DNA of 64,000 nt, from the NCBI RefSeq assembly GCF_018390605.1, contig NZ_JAHBGD010000016.1:1-64000 (forward strand), given 5' to 3'. The translations under genes were made by a program, and so were the position numbers. Position 1 is the first letter of the stretch, and each line of letters opens with the position of its first letter. Under the pieces are notes generated by a model that saw only the letters and a program-made list of their open reading frames with translations, made no database searches and was not told where the DNA came from. Shown here piece after piece: positions 38,734-47,319 of the stretch. The stretch is from Ancylobacter defluvii (GTDB lineage Bacteria; Pseudomonadota; Alphaproteobacteria; Rhizobiales; Xanthobacteraceae).

Positions 38734-39711
38734 ATGCGTCTGCTCCGCATAGTTCCGGACGACACAAAATTCGACTTCATGCGCTTCCGGCGCATCAGCT
38801 TCCCGATCTCGGCGCTGCTGTCGATCGTCGCCCTCGTCGCCTTCCTGACCGTCGGGCTGAATTTCGGCATCGACTTCAAGGGCGGCACGCTGCTCGAGGT
38901 GCGCTACCCGAACAACACGCTGGACATCGGCGACGTGCGCTCCAAGCTGGAGACGCTCGGTCTTGGCGAAGTGCAGATCCAGGAGGTCGGCTCCGATGGC
39001 GAGGTGCTGATCCGCGTCGCCCAGCAGCCGGGCGGCGAAAGCGCCCAGCAGGTGGTGGCGGGCAAGGTGCGCGCCGCGCTCGGCGATGCGGTCGAATACC
39101 GCCGCGTCGAGGTGGTCGGCCCGCGCGTGTCGCAGGAACTGCTCAGCTACGGCATTGTCGGCCTTATCGCCGCGGTGTTCTGCATCCTGGTCTATCTGTG
39201 GTTCCGCTTCGAGTGGCAGTTCGCGCTCGGCGCCTCGATCGCCAACTTCCACGACATCGTGCTGACCATCGGGTTCATGGCGATCTTCCAGATCGACTTC
39301 GACCTGACCAGCGTGGCGGCGCTGCTGACCATTCTCGGCTACTCGCTGAACGACACCATCGTCATCTATGACCGCATCCGCGAAATGCTGCGGCGCTACA
39401 AGAAGATGCCGATCGACGAACTGCTCAACCAATCGATCAACTCGACGCTGTCGCGCTCGGTGATCACCCATGTGACGGTCACGCTGGCGCTGTTGTCGCT
39501 GGTGCTGTTCGGCGGGCGGGCGATCCACTCCTTCTCGGTGACGATGATGTTCGGCGTGGTGCTGGTCGGCACCTACACCTCGATCTTCATCGCCTCGCCG
39601 CTGCTGATCTATCTCGGCGTCAACACCCGCACCATGGCGGAGAAGGATGCCGAGGCGAAGGCCGCGAAGGCAGAAGGCAAGCCGGCGGAAGGCAAGCCGG
39701 CGCGGCCGTGA
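38734..39711 (+). CDS. secF: Protein translocase subunit SecF
   Basis: A 325-residue partner of SecD with six membrane helices: the N-terminal FPISALLSIVALVAFLTVGLNFGIDFKGGT, the periplasmic domain, and ILGYSLNDTIVIYDRIREMLR, which carries the conserved Asp. The Lys- and Ala-rich C-terminal tail (EKDAEAKAAKAEGKPAEGKP) is a simple repeat. It follows secD and is succeeded by the Mth938-domain gene. Confidence 0.96.
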   Translation: MRLLRIVPDDTKFDFMRFRRISFPISALLSIVALVAFLTVGLNFGIDFKGGTLLEVRYPNNTLDIGDVRSKLETLGLGEVQIQEVGSDGEVLIRVAQQPGGESAQQVVAGKVRAALGDAVEYRRVEVVGPRVSQELLSYGIVGLIAAVFCILVYLWFRFEWQFALGASIANFHDIVLTIGFMAIFQIDFDLTSVAALLTILGYSLNDTIVIYDRIREMLRRYKKMPIDELLNQSINSTLSRSVITHVTVTLALLSLVLFGGRAIHSFSVTMMFGVVLVGTYTSIFIASPLLIYLGVNTRTMAEKDAEAKAAKAEGKPAEGKPARP

Positions 39712-39766
39712 ACTGACCCCATGCCGGAGCGCCGCGAACGGCGTTCCGCACCCGGAGCCCTCGACA

Positions 39767-40144
39767 ATGGCCACGCCCGACGCCCATCTGCCCCGTCAGG
39801 TGCCCATTGACGGCTATGGCGCCGGCTTCTTCCACTTTGCCGGCATGGCCTCGGACGGCTCGATCCTCGCCTTGCCGAGCGGCATCCATGCCTGGCGGAT
39901 CGCCACGGTCGGCGAGATCGACGCCGCCGCGCTGGCGCCGGTGCTCGCCGAGAGCGCGGCCATCGAGATGCTGATCATCGGTACCGGCGTGGAGCCGTGG
40001 GCGGTGCCGGACGCGCTGCGCTGGCGGCTGCGCGATGCCGGCATCGGCATCGACGCCATGCCGACACGGGCGGCGGCCTCGACCTATAATGTGTTGCTGG
40101 CCGAGGGACGCCCGGTGGCGGCCGCCCTGCTGGCGCTGCGCTGA
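39767..40144 (+). CDS. Mth938/DUF498-domain protein, NDUFAF3-like
   Basis: A 125-residue small globular protein with the Mth938 fold pattern: VPIDGYGAGFFHFAGM, an acidic middle, EMLIIGTGVEPWAVPDALRWRLRDAGIGIDAMPTRAAASTYNVLLAEGR. The human relative NDUFAF3 is a complex I assembly factor, and its bacterial homologues are known to sit beside secDF in alphaproteobacteria (established knowledge, from memory). A role in complex I biogenesis is therefore plausible here but not proven. Confidence 0.85.
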   Translation: MATPDAHLPRQVPIDGYGAGFFHFAGMASDGSILALPSGIHAWRIATVGEIDAAALAPVLAESAAIEMLIIGTGVEPWAVPDALRWRLRDAGIGIDAMPTRAAASTYNVLLAEGRPVAAALLALR

Positions 40145-40186
40145 GGGCAGGGGCTTTTGGAGGGCGTGGTCGTGGAGGAGGCGGGC

Positions 40187-41065
40187 GTGGAAGGACCGGA
40201 CGCCGATATCGCCTATTGCACGCGGCTGGTGCGAGAATTCGACCGCGACCGCTACATTGCCGGCCTGTTCGCGCCGGAGCCGGTCCGCGGGGCGCTGATG
40301 GCCCTGCATGCCTTCAACATCGAGGTCTCGCGGGTGCGCGAGGCGATCACCAATCCGCTCGCCGGCGAAGTGCGGCTGCAATGGTGGAGCGACGCCCTGA
40401 TCGGCGACGCCCGCGGCGACGTGAAGGCGAACCCGGTGGCGGCGGCGCTGCTCGACGCCATCAACCGGCACAGCCTGCCGCGCCCGGCCTTCTTCGCGCT
40501 GATCGATGCGCGCGTCTTCGATCTGTACGACGACCCGATGCCCAGCGTGAACGACCTCGAAGGCTATGCCGGCGAGACGTCCTCGGCGCTGATCCGGCTG
40601 GGGACGCTGATCCTGACCGGCGCGGCGCCGGGCCGTGGCGGCGAGCGGGCGCTCGCCGACGCCGCCGGCCATGCCGGGGTCGCGTATGCGGTGACGGGGC
40701 TTCTGCGGGCGTTTCCCCACCATGCGCGGCGCGGCCAGTGCTATGTGCCGCTCGACCTGTTGAAGGCGCATGGGGTCGGGCCGGAGGCGGCGCTGTCGGG
40801 ACAGGCGACGCCGGGGCTCGGCGCGGCGCTGGCCGACCTGCGCAACCTGGCGCGGCGGCACTATGAGCAGGCGATGGCGGCGCTGGCCGGGGTCGATCCG
40901 GCCAATTACCCGGCCTTCCTGCCGCTGGCGCTGGTGCCCGGCGACCTTGCCCGCATGGCGCGGGCGCACGACCCGTTTACGCAGGTGCCGGCGGTCTCCG
41001 CGCCGGGGCGCATCTGGCTCATATGGCGCGCCTCGCGCCGCTTCGGCGCGGCTGTCGGGGCCTGA
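40187..41065 (+). CDS. Squalene/phytoene synthase-family protein, NDUFAF6-like
   Basis: A protein of about 292 residues with the trans-isoprenyl synthase-like fold (YCTRLVREFDRDRYIAGLFAPEP, ALHAFNIEVSRVREAI, VRLQWWSDALIGD). The second Asp-rich motif of true squalene and phytoene synthases is replaced by TGLLRAFPHHARRGQCYVPL with no DxxxD, so catalysis is doubtful. This pattern matches NDUFAF6, a complex I assembly factor. Adjacency to the NDUFAF3-like gene strengthens that reading. GTG 40187 follows GGAGGAGG at 40174-40181; upstream GTG or TTG starts down to 40157 remain possible. Confidence 0.82.
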   Translation: MEGPDADIAYCTRLVREFDRDRYIAGLFAPEPVRGALMALHAFNIEVSRVREAITNPLAGEVRLQWWSDALIGDARGDVKANPVAAALLDAINRHSLPRPAFFALIDARVFDLYDDPMPSVNDLEGYAGETSSALIRLGTLILTGAAPGRGGERALADAAGHAGVAYAVTGLLRAFPHHARRGQCYVPLDLLKAHGVGPEAALSGQATPGLGAALADLRNLARRHYEQAMAALAGVDPANYPAFLPLALVPGDLARMARAHDPFTQVPAVSAPGRIWLIWRASRRFGAAVGA

Positions 41066-41080
41066 GCGGCGCTCGCCGGC

Positions 41081-42505
41081 TCAGGGACGATTGTAGACGT
41101 CCTCGATGCGGACGATATCGTCCTCGCCGAGATAGGAGCCGGTCTGCACCTCGATCAGCTCCAGCGGGATCTTGCCGGGATTGGCGAGCCGATGCACGCC
41201 GCCAAGCGGCAGATAGGTCGATTCGTTCTCGCGCACCTCGAACACCCTGCCGTCCAGCGTCACCTCGGCGGTGCCCTTCACCACGATCCAGTGCTCGGCG
41301 CGGTGATAATGCTTCTGCAGCGACAGCCGCCCGCCCGGCTCGACGACGATCTTCTTCACATGGAAGCGCTCGCCGCGGCAGACGGTCTGGTAGCTGCCCC
41401 AGGGGCGGTGGGCCTTCAGATGCTCGCTGGCGGCGTTGTGGCGCTCGGTCTTCAGCTGCGCGACCAGGCCCTTGACGTCCTGCGCCCGGTCGATCGGCAT
41501 CACCAGCACCGCATCCTCGGTGGCGATGACCGAGAGGTTGTCGAGGCCGATGCCGGCGACCAGCGGGCCTTCGGAGTGGAAATAGGAATTGCGGGAATCG
41601 AGCAGCGTCACCGGCCCGCGGGTGACGTTGCCGGCCTCGTCGCCCTCGGCGAGATCGTGCAGCGCATCCCACGAGCCGACATCCGACCAGCGGAAGCGGC
41701 CCTCGACCACGGCGGCGCGCCTAGTGTGCTCCATCACCGCATAGTCGATCGACTTCGCCGGGGCGGTGGCGAAGGCGCCGGCGTCGAGCTTGATGAAGCC
41801 GAGATCCTCGATCGCGGTCTCCACCGCCGCGCGGACCGCGGCGACCATGTCCGGCTCGAAGCGGGTGGCCTCCTCCAGCAGCACGCTGGCGGGGAAGAAG
41901 AAGTTGCCCGAGTTCCACAGATAGCCCTCCGCCACATAGCGGGTGGCGGTGGCAAGGTCCGGCTTCTCGACGAAGGCCGCGACCGGGCGGGCGCCGCCGG
42001 CGCCGGCCGGGCTGCCGGGCCGGATGTAGCCATAGGCGGTGGATGGCTCGGTGGGGGTGATGCCGAAGGTGACGATCTGCCCCTCGGCGGCCGCCTGTGC
42101 GCCGGCGCGGCAGGCGTCGAGGAACAAGGGCTCGTCGAGCACCACATGGTCGGCGGCGAGCGCCAGCACCAGGCAGTCCTCGCCATGCAGCTTCTGGGCG
42201 ATGAGGGCGGCGGCGATCAGCGCCGGGCCGGAATCGCGGCGCATCGGCTCCAGCGCCACCGTGACCTCCATGCCGATCTCGGCGGCCTGGCGGCGGGCGA
42301 AGAAGCGGAAATCCTCATGGGTGAGGACGAGGGGGGCGGCGAACAGCGAAGGGTCCGCCACCCGCTGCAGCGTCTGCTGATAGAGGGTGTGCGATCCGGT
42401 GAGTACCTGGAACTGCTTGGGTAGGCTGTCGCGCGAGACCGGCCATAGCCGGGTGCCGCTGCCGCCGGCCAGGATTACAGGGACAATCGGAGCGGGGCTC
42501 GGCAT
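41081..42505 (-). CDS. manC: Mannose-1-phosphate guanylyltransferase/mannose-6-phosphate isomerase
   Basis: A 474-residue bifunctional type II enzyme. The N-terminal nucleotidyltransferase starts PVILAGGSGTRLWPVSRDSLPKQ. The C-terminal cupin isomerase domain contains RPWGSYQTVCRGERFHVKKI and GGRLSLQKHYHRAEHWIVVKG, with the zinc-binding His/Glu set. It makes GDP-mannose, a precursor of mannose- and fucose-containing exopolysaccharides and lipopolysaccharide. The gene stands alone, convergent with the squalene synthase-like gene, and divergent from the AI-2E family gene. Confidence 0.93.
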   Translation of the reverse strand: MPSPAPIVPVILAGGSGTRLWPVSRDSLPKQFQVLTGSHTLYQQTLQRVADPSLFAAPLVLTHEDFRFFARRQAAEIGMEVTVALEPMRRDSGPALIAAALIAQKLHGEDCLVLALAADHVVLDEPLFLDACRAGAQAAAEGQIVTFGITPTEPSTAYGYIRPGSPAGAGGARPVAAFVEKPDLATATRYVAEGYLWNSGNFFFPASVLLEEATRFEPDMVAAVRAAVETAIEDLGFIKLDAGAFATAPAKSIDYAVMEHTRRAAVVEGRFRWSDVGSWDALHDLAEGDEAGNVTRGPVTLLDSRNSYFHSEGPLVAGIGLDNLSVIATEDAVLVMPIDRAQDVKGLVAQLKTERHNAASEHLKAHRPWGSYQTVCRGERFHVKKIVVEPGGRLSLQKHYHRAEHWIVVKGTAEVTLDGRVFEVRENESTYLPLGGVHRLANPGKIPLELIEVQTGSYLGEDDIVRIEDVYNRP

Positions 42506-42742
42506 GGAAGGGGATCTCCGACAGGTCATAGCCGGCGCAAACTGGGCGCCCGCTGGGCGGGCGCAACGCGAGTGACAGCCGGAGCGTCGCGCGGGCGGCG
42601 ACGCCGCGCACCATGCCGGATTTCCGACCGGCGGCCAAGCCGCTGTCCCCAAACGATGTCTCGACCGCAAGGCGGCCGGGAACCGGCCTTGCGGCCGCGC
42701 GTTGTGGACGACGGGCGGGGCGGACGGAGAGGCGGGTCAGCA

Positions 42743-43897
42743 GTGAACATCCAGCGGGTTACGGCCGGCGAGGGGGGGCCGGCGGCAAGCCAGATGGCGG
42801 GCCATCTGACCCCGGCCGGTCTACGTGTGCCGGCGGCGTCGGCGCGGGCAAGGAGCAGCGATCTCATCTGGCTGCGCCTGTCGCAACTGGCGATCATGAC
42901 GCTGGCAGCTCTGGCCCTGGCCGCGCTGCTGGTGGTGGCGCGGCCGGTGCTGATCCCGATCGTCGCCGCGGTGATCATCGGCAGCGTCATCGGCCCCTTC
43001 ATCGAGGCGCTGGCACGGCGGGGCATCCCGTCCCCGGTGACGGCGGTGCTGATCGTGATCGCGATCACGGCGGCGTTCTACGGCGCCGCCACGGTGCTGG
43101 CCGGACCGCTTGCCGAATGGATCGAGCGGGCACCGGAGATTGGCGACACGCTGCGCGAACGCTTCGCCACGCTGCGGCCGGCGGTGCAGCGTATATTATC
43201 CTTCGTGGAGGCGCTCGAATCGATCGGGCGCGCCGCCGAGCCGCCGATGTCGGTGTCGATCTCCGATTCGCGCATGCTGGAAAGCGCTATCGGGCTGGTG
43301 ACCCCGGCGATAGGCGGCTTCATCCTGTTCGTCGGCTCGCTGCTGTTCTTCCTGGCCGGGCGGATCCAGATCAAGCGCAAGGTGGTGCAGGCGATCGGCC
43401 CGCGTGCCGGACGGCTGACGGCGCTCCGGGTGTTCCGCGAGATCGAGACGCGGCTCGGTACCTATCTGGTCACCGCCACCTTCATCAATGCCGGCCTCGG
43501 GGTGGCCACCGGCCTGCTCACCTGGGCGCTGGGGCTGCCGACGCCGGTGATGTGGGGGGTGCTTGCCGGGGTGCTGAACTATATTCCCTATGTCGGGCCG
43601 GCAGCGATGACGCTGGTCCTCGCCCTGGTCGGCATCGTCAGCTTTCCCGGCCTGTTCGAGGGACTGCTGCCGGCGGCACTGTTCGTGGTGGTCACCTCGA
43701 TCGAGGGGCATTTCCTGACCCCGATGATCGTCGGGCGGCGGGTGTCGCTCAATCCGTTCTCGGTCTTCCTATCGATGGCGCTATGGACGTGGCTGTGGGG
43801 CCCGATCGGTACCTTCCTGGCGGTGCCGCTGCTGATCGCCGCGATGGCACTCGCCGATGCGCTGCTGGCGACCCGCCGGCCGCAGCTTCCCGGCTGA
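42743..43897 (+). CDS. AI-2E/PerM-family membrane transporter
   Basis: A 384-residue polytopic protein. After a basic N-terminus come two helices (LAIMTLAALALAALLVVARPVLIPIVAAVIIG), a soluble stretch (about 130-195), and the C-terminal helices with the family motif GVLNYIPYVGPAAMTLVLALVG and VTSIEGHFLTPMIVGRRVSLNP. Members export small molecules such as autoinducer-2 or act as Na+/H+ antiporters, and the substrate is not predictable. GTG 42743 is the chosen start; ATG 42794 is an alternative. Confidence 0.85.
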   Translation: MNIQRVTAGEGGPAASQMAGHLTPAGLRVPAASARARSSDLIWLRLSQLAIMTLAALALAALLVVARPVLIPIVAAVIIGSVIGPFIEALARRGIPSPVTAVLIVIAITAAFYGAATVLAGPLAEWIERAPEIGDTLRERFATLRPAVQRILSFVEALESIGRAAEPPMSVSISDSRMLESAIGLVTPAIGGFILFVGSLLFFLAGRIQIKRKVVQAIGPRAGRLTALRVFREIETRLGTYLVTATFINAGLGVATGLLTWALGLPTPVMWGVLAGVLNYIPYVGPAAMTLVLALVGIVSFPGLFEGLLPAALFVVVTSIEGHFLTPMIVGRRVSLNPFSVFLSMALWTWLWGPIGTFLAVPLLIAAMALADALLATRRPQLPG

Positions 43898-44015
43898 GTG
43901 CGTGTACTGTCCACAGGCCGCGGGGAAGGGGCTGACAAGGATGCTTGACACCCCGCCGTGGCTGCCTTAACACCCGCCGCACTCGACGGGCGGTCCACAC
44001 AGTGACCCGGTCGTT

Positions 44016-44092
<77 letters not shown>

Positions 44093-44235
44093 CTCCAATC
44101 GATAATCCCGCTGCAATCGATCCAGACGTCCTCTCCGACCTTTTCGGTCGGATGATTGTTCGTGACGTCGAGGATCGCCGCCTTGTGTACACTTTCGCGG
44201 ACATGTCCTGCGCAAGGCGTGGTAACCTTTTCTTC

Positions 44236-44487
44236 ATGAACACAAACATCGAAGTCAGGGCACGGGCGTTGTGCGCGGCGGATTTGGCAGCGCGCGTGGC
44301 GCCCGTCGATCTCGACCGCGTGGTCGACAGGCTGTGGCCGGTCGTCGCTCGCGAGATCCAGGGCAATGTCATGGATTCGGGTGCGGACAGGGAGCCGCCC
44401 GACCTCGCCGAGCGCATCGCCGAGTATGAGCGCCTGCGCTGGGCAGGAGAGGCGGACGAGCCGATCTTCGCCAGAGCGGCGCGCTGA
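44236..44487 (+). CDS. Small hypothetical protein (83 aa)
   Basis: From ATG 44236 the product is an acidic helical protein (MNTNIEVRARALCAADLAAR, then VDRLWPVVAREIQGNVMD and ERIAEYERLRWAGEADEP). I recognise no family and see no membrane segment. The frame is open further upstream to 44152, but the upstream part looks less protein-like. It sits between tRNA-Asp and the LysR gene, convergent with the latter. Confidence 0.45.
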   Translation: MNTNIEVRARALCAADLAARVAPVDLDRVVDRLWPVVAREIQGNVMDSGADREPPDLAERIAEYERLRWAGEADEPIFARAAR

Positions 44488-44504
44488 CGTCCTCGCGAGG
44501 GAGC

Positions 44505-45464
44505 TCAGAAGCCAGCGAGGAGCGTCTGCCGCTCGCGGGCGGCTATCTCGTGCAGCACATCGATGAAATCGGCGACATTGGCCGAGGGGGTCTCGCCACG
44601 ACGGGTGATGATGCCGAGCGGCCCCAGCTGGTTCGGCAGCTCGATCGGCAGTCGCTTGAAGGTATCGCGGCCGACGCCCTCCATCAGGATCGATTTCGGC
44701 AGACAGGCGATCATGCCGGCCTCGCGCACCAGATGCAGGGTGGCGAAGATCGAGGTGGTCTCGACCAGATTGTTGAGCGTGCCGACCCCGGCCTCGACGA
44801 AGGCCCGGTCGATGAGCTGCCGCATCGGGCTGGTCTTCTGCTGCAGCACCCAAGGCATATGCGCCGTCTCTCCGAGGGTGAGCGACGTCACATGGGCCAG
44901 TGGGTGCTGCGCGGCAACGAAGATCCACAATTCCTCATGGGCGAGCGGTTCGAGATCGAAGGCCAGCGCGTTGCTCGGATCGGTGAAGCGGCCGAGCGCC
45001 ATGGAGATCTCGTTGCGTTCCAGCGCGTCGAGCAGGATGTCGCTGGTGGCGGCGAGCAGCTGGATGGTCATCAGCGGCCGCCGGCGCTTCAGCTCGGCGA
45101 TGGCCTTGGGCAGCAGGCCGGGCGTGGTCGCCATGATGGCGCCGATGGCCAGGGCGCCGAAGCCGCCGGCCTTCAGATTATCCAATCCGTCGGCGAAGCT
45201 GTCGGCCTCGCGCAGGGTGCGGGCGGCATAGTCGGCGACGAAGGCGCCGATCTCGGTGGGCAGCATGGCGCGCGGCGTGCGCTCGAACAGCCGCACCCCG
45301 AGCAGGATCTCGGCGTCCTGCAGGATCTTGGAAGCCGCCGGCTGCGTCATGTTCATCTCGGCGGCGACGCGGTGCAGGTTGCCGCCGCGCGCCAGCAGAT
45401 CGATGAGCCGCAGATGCCGGAAGCGCAGCCGGGTCACCAGGGCGGCAAAGGAGGAGGAGACCAT
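44505..45464 (-). CDS. LysR-family transcriptional regulator of the rhamnonate operon
   Basis: A 319-residue LysR regulator. The winged helix-turn-helix covers about residues 12-70 (LRLIDLLARGGNLHRVAAEM and TQPAASKILQDAEILLGVRLFERTPRA) and the periplasmic-binding-like effector domain covers about 95-300. It is divergent from the FAH-SDR-MFS-RhmD operon, with 133 bases between the starts that contain overlapping dyads, the classical LysR arrangement. The likely effector is rhamnonate or a pathway intermediate (inference). E. coli uses an IclR-type regulator for its rhamnonate genes. Confidence 0.9.
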   Translation of the reverse strand: MVSSSFAALVTRLRFRHLRLIDLLARGGNLHRVAAEMNMTQPAASKILQDAEILLGVRLFERTPRAMLPTEIGAFVADYAARTLREADSFADGLDNLKAGGFGALAIGAIMATTPGLLPKAIAELKRRRPLMTIQLLAATSDILLDALERNEISMALGRFTDPSNALAFDLEPLAHEELWIFVAAQHPLAHVTSLTLGETAHMPWVLQQKTSPMRQLIDRAFVEAGVGTLNNLVETTSIFATLHLVREAGMIACLPKSILMEGVGRDTFKRLPIELPNQLGPLGIITRRGETPSANVADFIDVLHEIAARERQTLLAGF

Positions 45465-45467
45465 TAG

Positions 45468-45520
45468 TCGATAACCAGATGGAATTGATCAATTCGAACA
45501 TTTCATTATCAAGTTATCGA
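45468..45520. promoter_or_regulatory. Nested dyads in the LysR-operon intergenic region
   Basis: The outer arms TCGATAAC (45468-45475) and GTTATCGA (45513-45520) are perfect inverted copies. Inside lies the perfect 14-bp palindrome GAATTGATCAATTC (45482-45495). The segment is strikingly AT-rich for this genome and lies between the divergent starts, so it is a strong operator candidate for the LysR protein. Confidence 0.6.
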
Positions 45521-45597
45521 GGCAGCCGCTACGGAATCCGACCCAAGAAAGTCCTCCAGCCTCAAGGCTGGCGAAACTCAGGGAAGGAGCGATCGGG

Positions 45598-46443
45598 ATG
45601 AAGCTTGTCCGTTACGGCGAACCGGGGGCAGAGCGCCCCGCCATCCTCGATGCGCAGGGCGTGCTGCGCGATCTCTCCGGCATCGTGCCCGATATCGGCG
45701 GCGCGACGCTGCTGCCGGAAGGCCTGGCCAAGATCGCCGCGCTCGACCTCGCCGCGCTGCCGGCGGTTGAAGGCACGCCGCGTATCGGCGCCTGCGTCGG
45801 CCAGGTCGGCAAGTTCATCTGCGTCGGCCTGAACTACACCGACCACGCCGCCGAATCCGGCATGGCGATCCCCGACGAGCCGGTGCTGTTCATGAAGACC
45901 ACCAGCTGCATCGTCGGTCCCAATGACGACGTCGAGATCCCCCGCGGGTCGGAAAAGACCGACTGGGAAGTCGAGCTCGGCATCGTCATCGGCAAGACCG
46001 CGAAATATGTGTCTAAGGAAGACGCCTACGACCACGTCGCCGGCTATTGCGTGATCAACGACGTCTCCGAGCGCCACTTCCAGCTCGAGCGCGGCGGCCA
46101 GTGGGACAAGGGCAAGGGCTGCGACACCTTCGGCCCGATCGGACCCTGGCTGGTCACCACCGACGAAATCACCGACCCGCATGTGCTCGACATGTGGCTG
46201 GAGGTCGACGGCAAGCGCTACCAGAACGGCTCGACCCGCACGATGATCTTCGACGTGCCGACCATCGTCTCCTATGTCAGCCAGTTCATGAGCCTGCAGC
46301 CCGGCGACATCATCTCCACCGGCACCCCGCCCGGCGTCGGCCTCGGCCAGAAGCCGCCGGTCTATCTCAAGGCCGGCCAGACCATGCGCCTCGCCATTTC
46401 CGGCCTCGGCGAGCAGCAGCAGACCACCGTCGCGGCGGCGTGA
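45598..46443 (+). CDS. FAH-family hydrolase, likely L-2,4-diketo-3-deoxyrhamnonate hydrolase
   Basis: A 281-residue fumarylacetoacetate hydrolase-family enzyme with the metal-binding set in EKTDWEVELGIVIGK and the signature GLNYTDHAAESGM, plus STGTPPGVGLGQKPP. In the diketo-hydrolase branch of L-rhamnose breakdown, an FAH enzyme (LRA6) splits 2,4-diketo-3-deoxyrhamnonate to pyruvate and L-lactate. The neighbouring SDR, transporter and rhamnonate dehydratase support that role. Alone, the sequence would only say acylpyruvase-type hydrolase. It is first in the operon, with AAGGAG before ATG 45598. Confidence 0.88.
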   Translation: MKLVRYGEPGAERPAILDAQGVLRDLSGIVPDIGGATLLPEGLAKIAALDLAALPAVEGTPRIGACVGQVGKFICVGLNYTDHAAESGMAIPDEPVLFMKTTSCIVGPNDDVEIPRGSEKTDWEVELGIVIGKTAKYVSKEDAYDHVAGYCVINDVSERHFQLERGGQWDKGKGCDTFGPIGPWLVTTDEITDPHVLDMWLEVDGKRYQNGSTRTMIFDVPTIVSYVSQFMSLQPGDIISTGTPPGVGLGQKPPVYLKAGQTMRLAISGLGEQQQTTVAAA

Positions 46444-46456
46444 AGGAACTAGCCAG

Positions 46457-47209
46457 ATGAACAAGCTCGATCTCACCGGCCGCGTCGCCATCATCACCGG
46501 CGGTGCCCGCGGCATCGGCTACGCCACCGCCGAGCGCATGCTCGCCTCCGGCGCCTCGGTGGCGCTGTGGGACATCGACGCCGTCCGCCTCGACGAGGCC
46601 GCCGCGGTGCTGGGCTCGCTCGGCAAGGTGTCCACCCATGTCGTCGAACTCACCGACGAGGCCTCGGTCACCGCCGCCGCCGAGGCGACGGCGGGCGCGC
46701 ATGGCAAGATCGACATCCTGGTCAACAATGCCGGCATCACCGGCGGCAACGGCAAGCTGTGGGAGCTCGACACCGAGACCTGGCGCCGGGTTGTCGACGT
46801 CAACCTGGTCGGGCCGTTCCTGACCTGCAAGGCGGTGGTGCCGTACCTGCTGAAGAACGGCTGGGGGCGCATCGTCAACGTCGCCTCCATCGCCGGCAAG
46901 GAAGGCAACCCGAACGCCTCGCACTACTCGGCCTCGAAGGCCGGGCTGATCGGGCTGACCAAGTCGCTCGGCAAGGAGCTGGCGACCTCGAACATCCTGG
47001 TCAACGCCATCACCCCGGCGGCGGCGAAGACCGAGATCTTCAACCAGATGAAGCAGGAGCACATCGACTTCATGCTGTCGAAGATCCCGATGAACCGCTT
47101 CCTGGCGGTCGACGAGGCGGCGGCGCTGATCTCCTGGCTGTCCTCCGAGGACTGCGCCTTCTCCACCGGCGCGGTGTTCGACATCTCCGGCGGTCGCGCC
47201 GTCTACTGA
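46457..47209 (+). CDS. SDR dehydrogenase, likely 2-keto-3-deoxy-L-rhamnonate 4-dehydrogenase
   Basis: A 250-residue short-chain dehydrogenase. The cofactor motif is TGGARGIGYATAERM, with NNAGITGG, the catalytic Ser in VASIAG and YSASKAG (Tyr-x-x-x-Lys). The C-terminal FSTGAVFDISGGRA is usual. In this operon it would oxidise C4 of 2-keto-3-deoxy-L-rhamnonate (LRA5 step), between the dehydratase and the FAH hydrolase. The specificity is inferred from context. Confidence 0.88.
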   Translation: MNKLDLTGRVAIITGGARGIGYATAERMLASGASVALWDIDAVRLDEAAAVLGSLGKVSTHVVELTDEASVTAAAEATAGAHGKIDILVNNAGITGGNGKLWELDTETWRRVVDVNLVGPFLTCKAVVPYLLKNGWGRIVNVASIAGKEGNPNASHYSASKAGLIGLTKSLGKELATSNILVNAITPAAAKTEIFNQMKQEHIDFMLSKIPMNRFLAVDEAAALISWLSSEDCAFSTGAVFDISGGRAVY

Positions 47210-47319
47210 GGCGTCGCCGGGCGACCGGCGGCTCCTTCAACAACAACCAAGATCGCAGCGCCGGGCCGGTCCCGGACGCAATGGCGGCGTATGTCCATCT
47301 AACAAGGGAGGGCGCCCGC

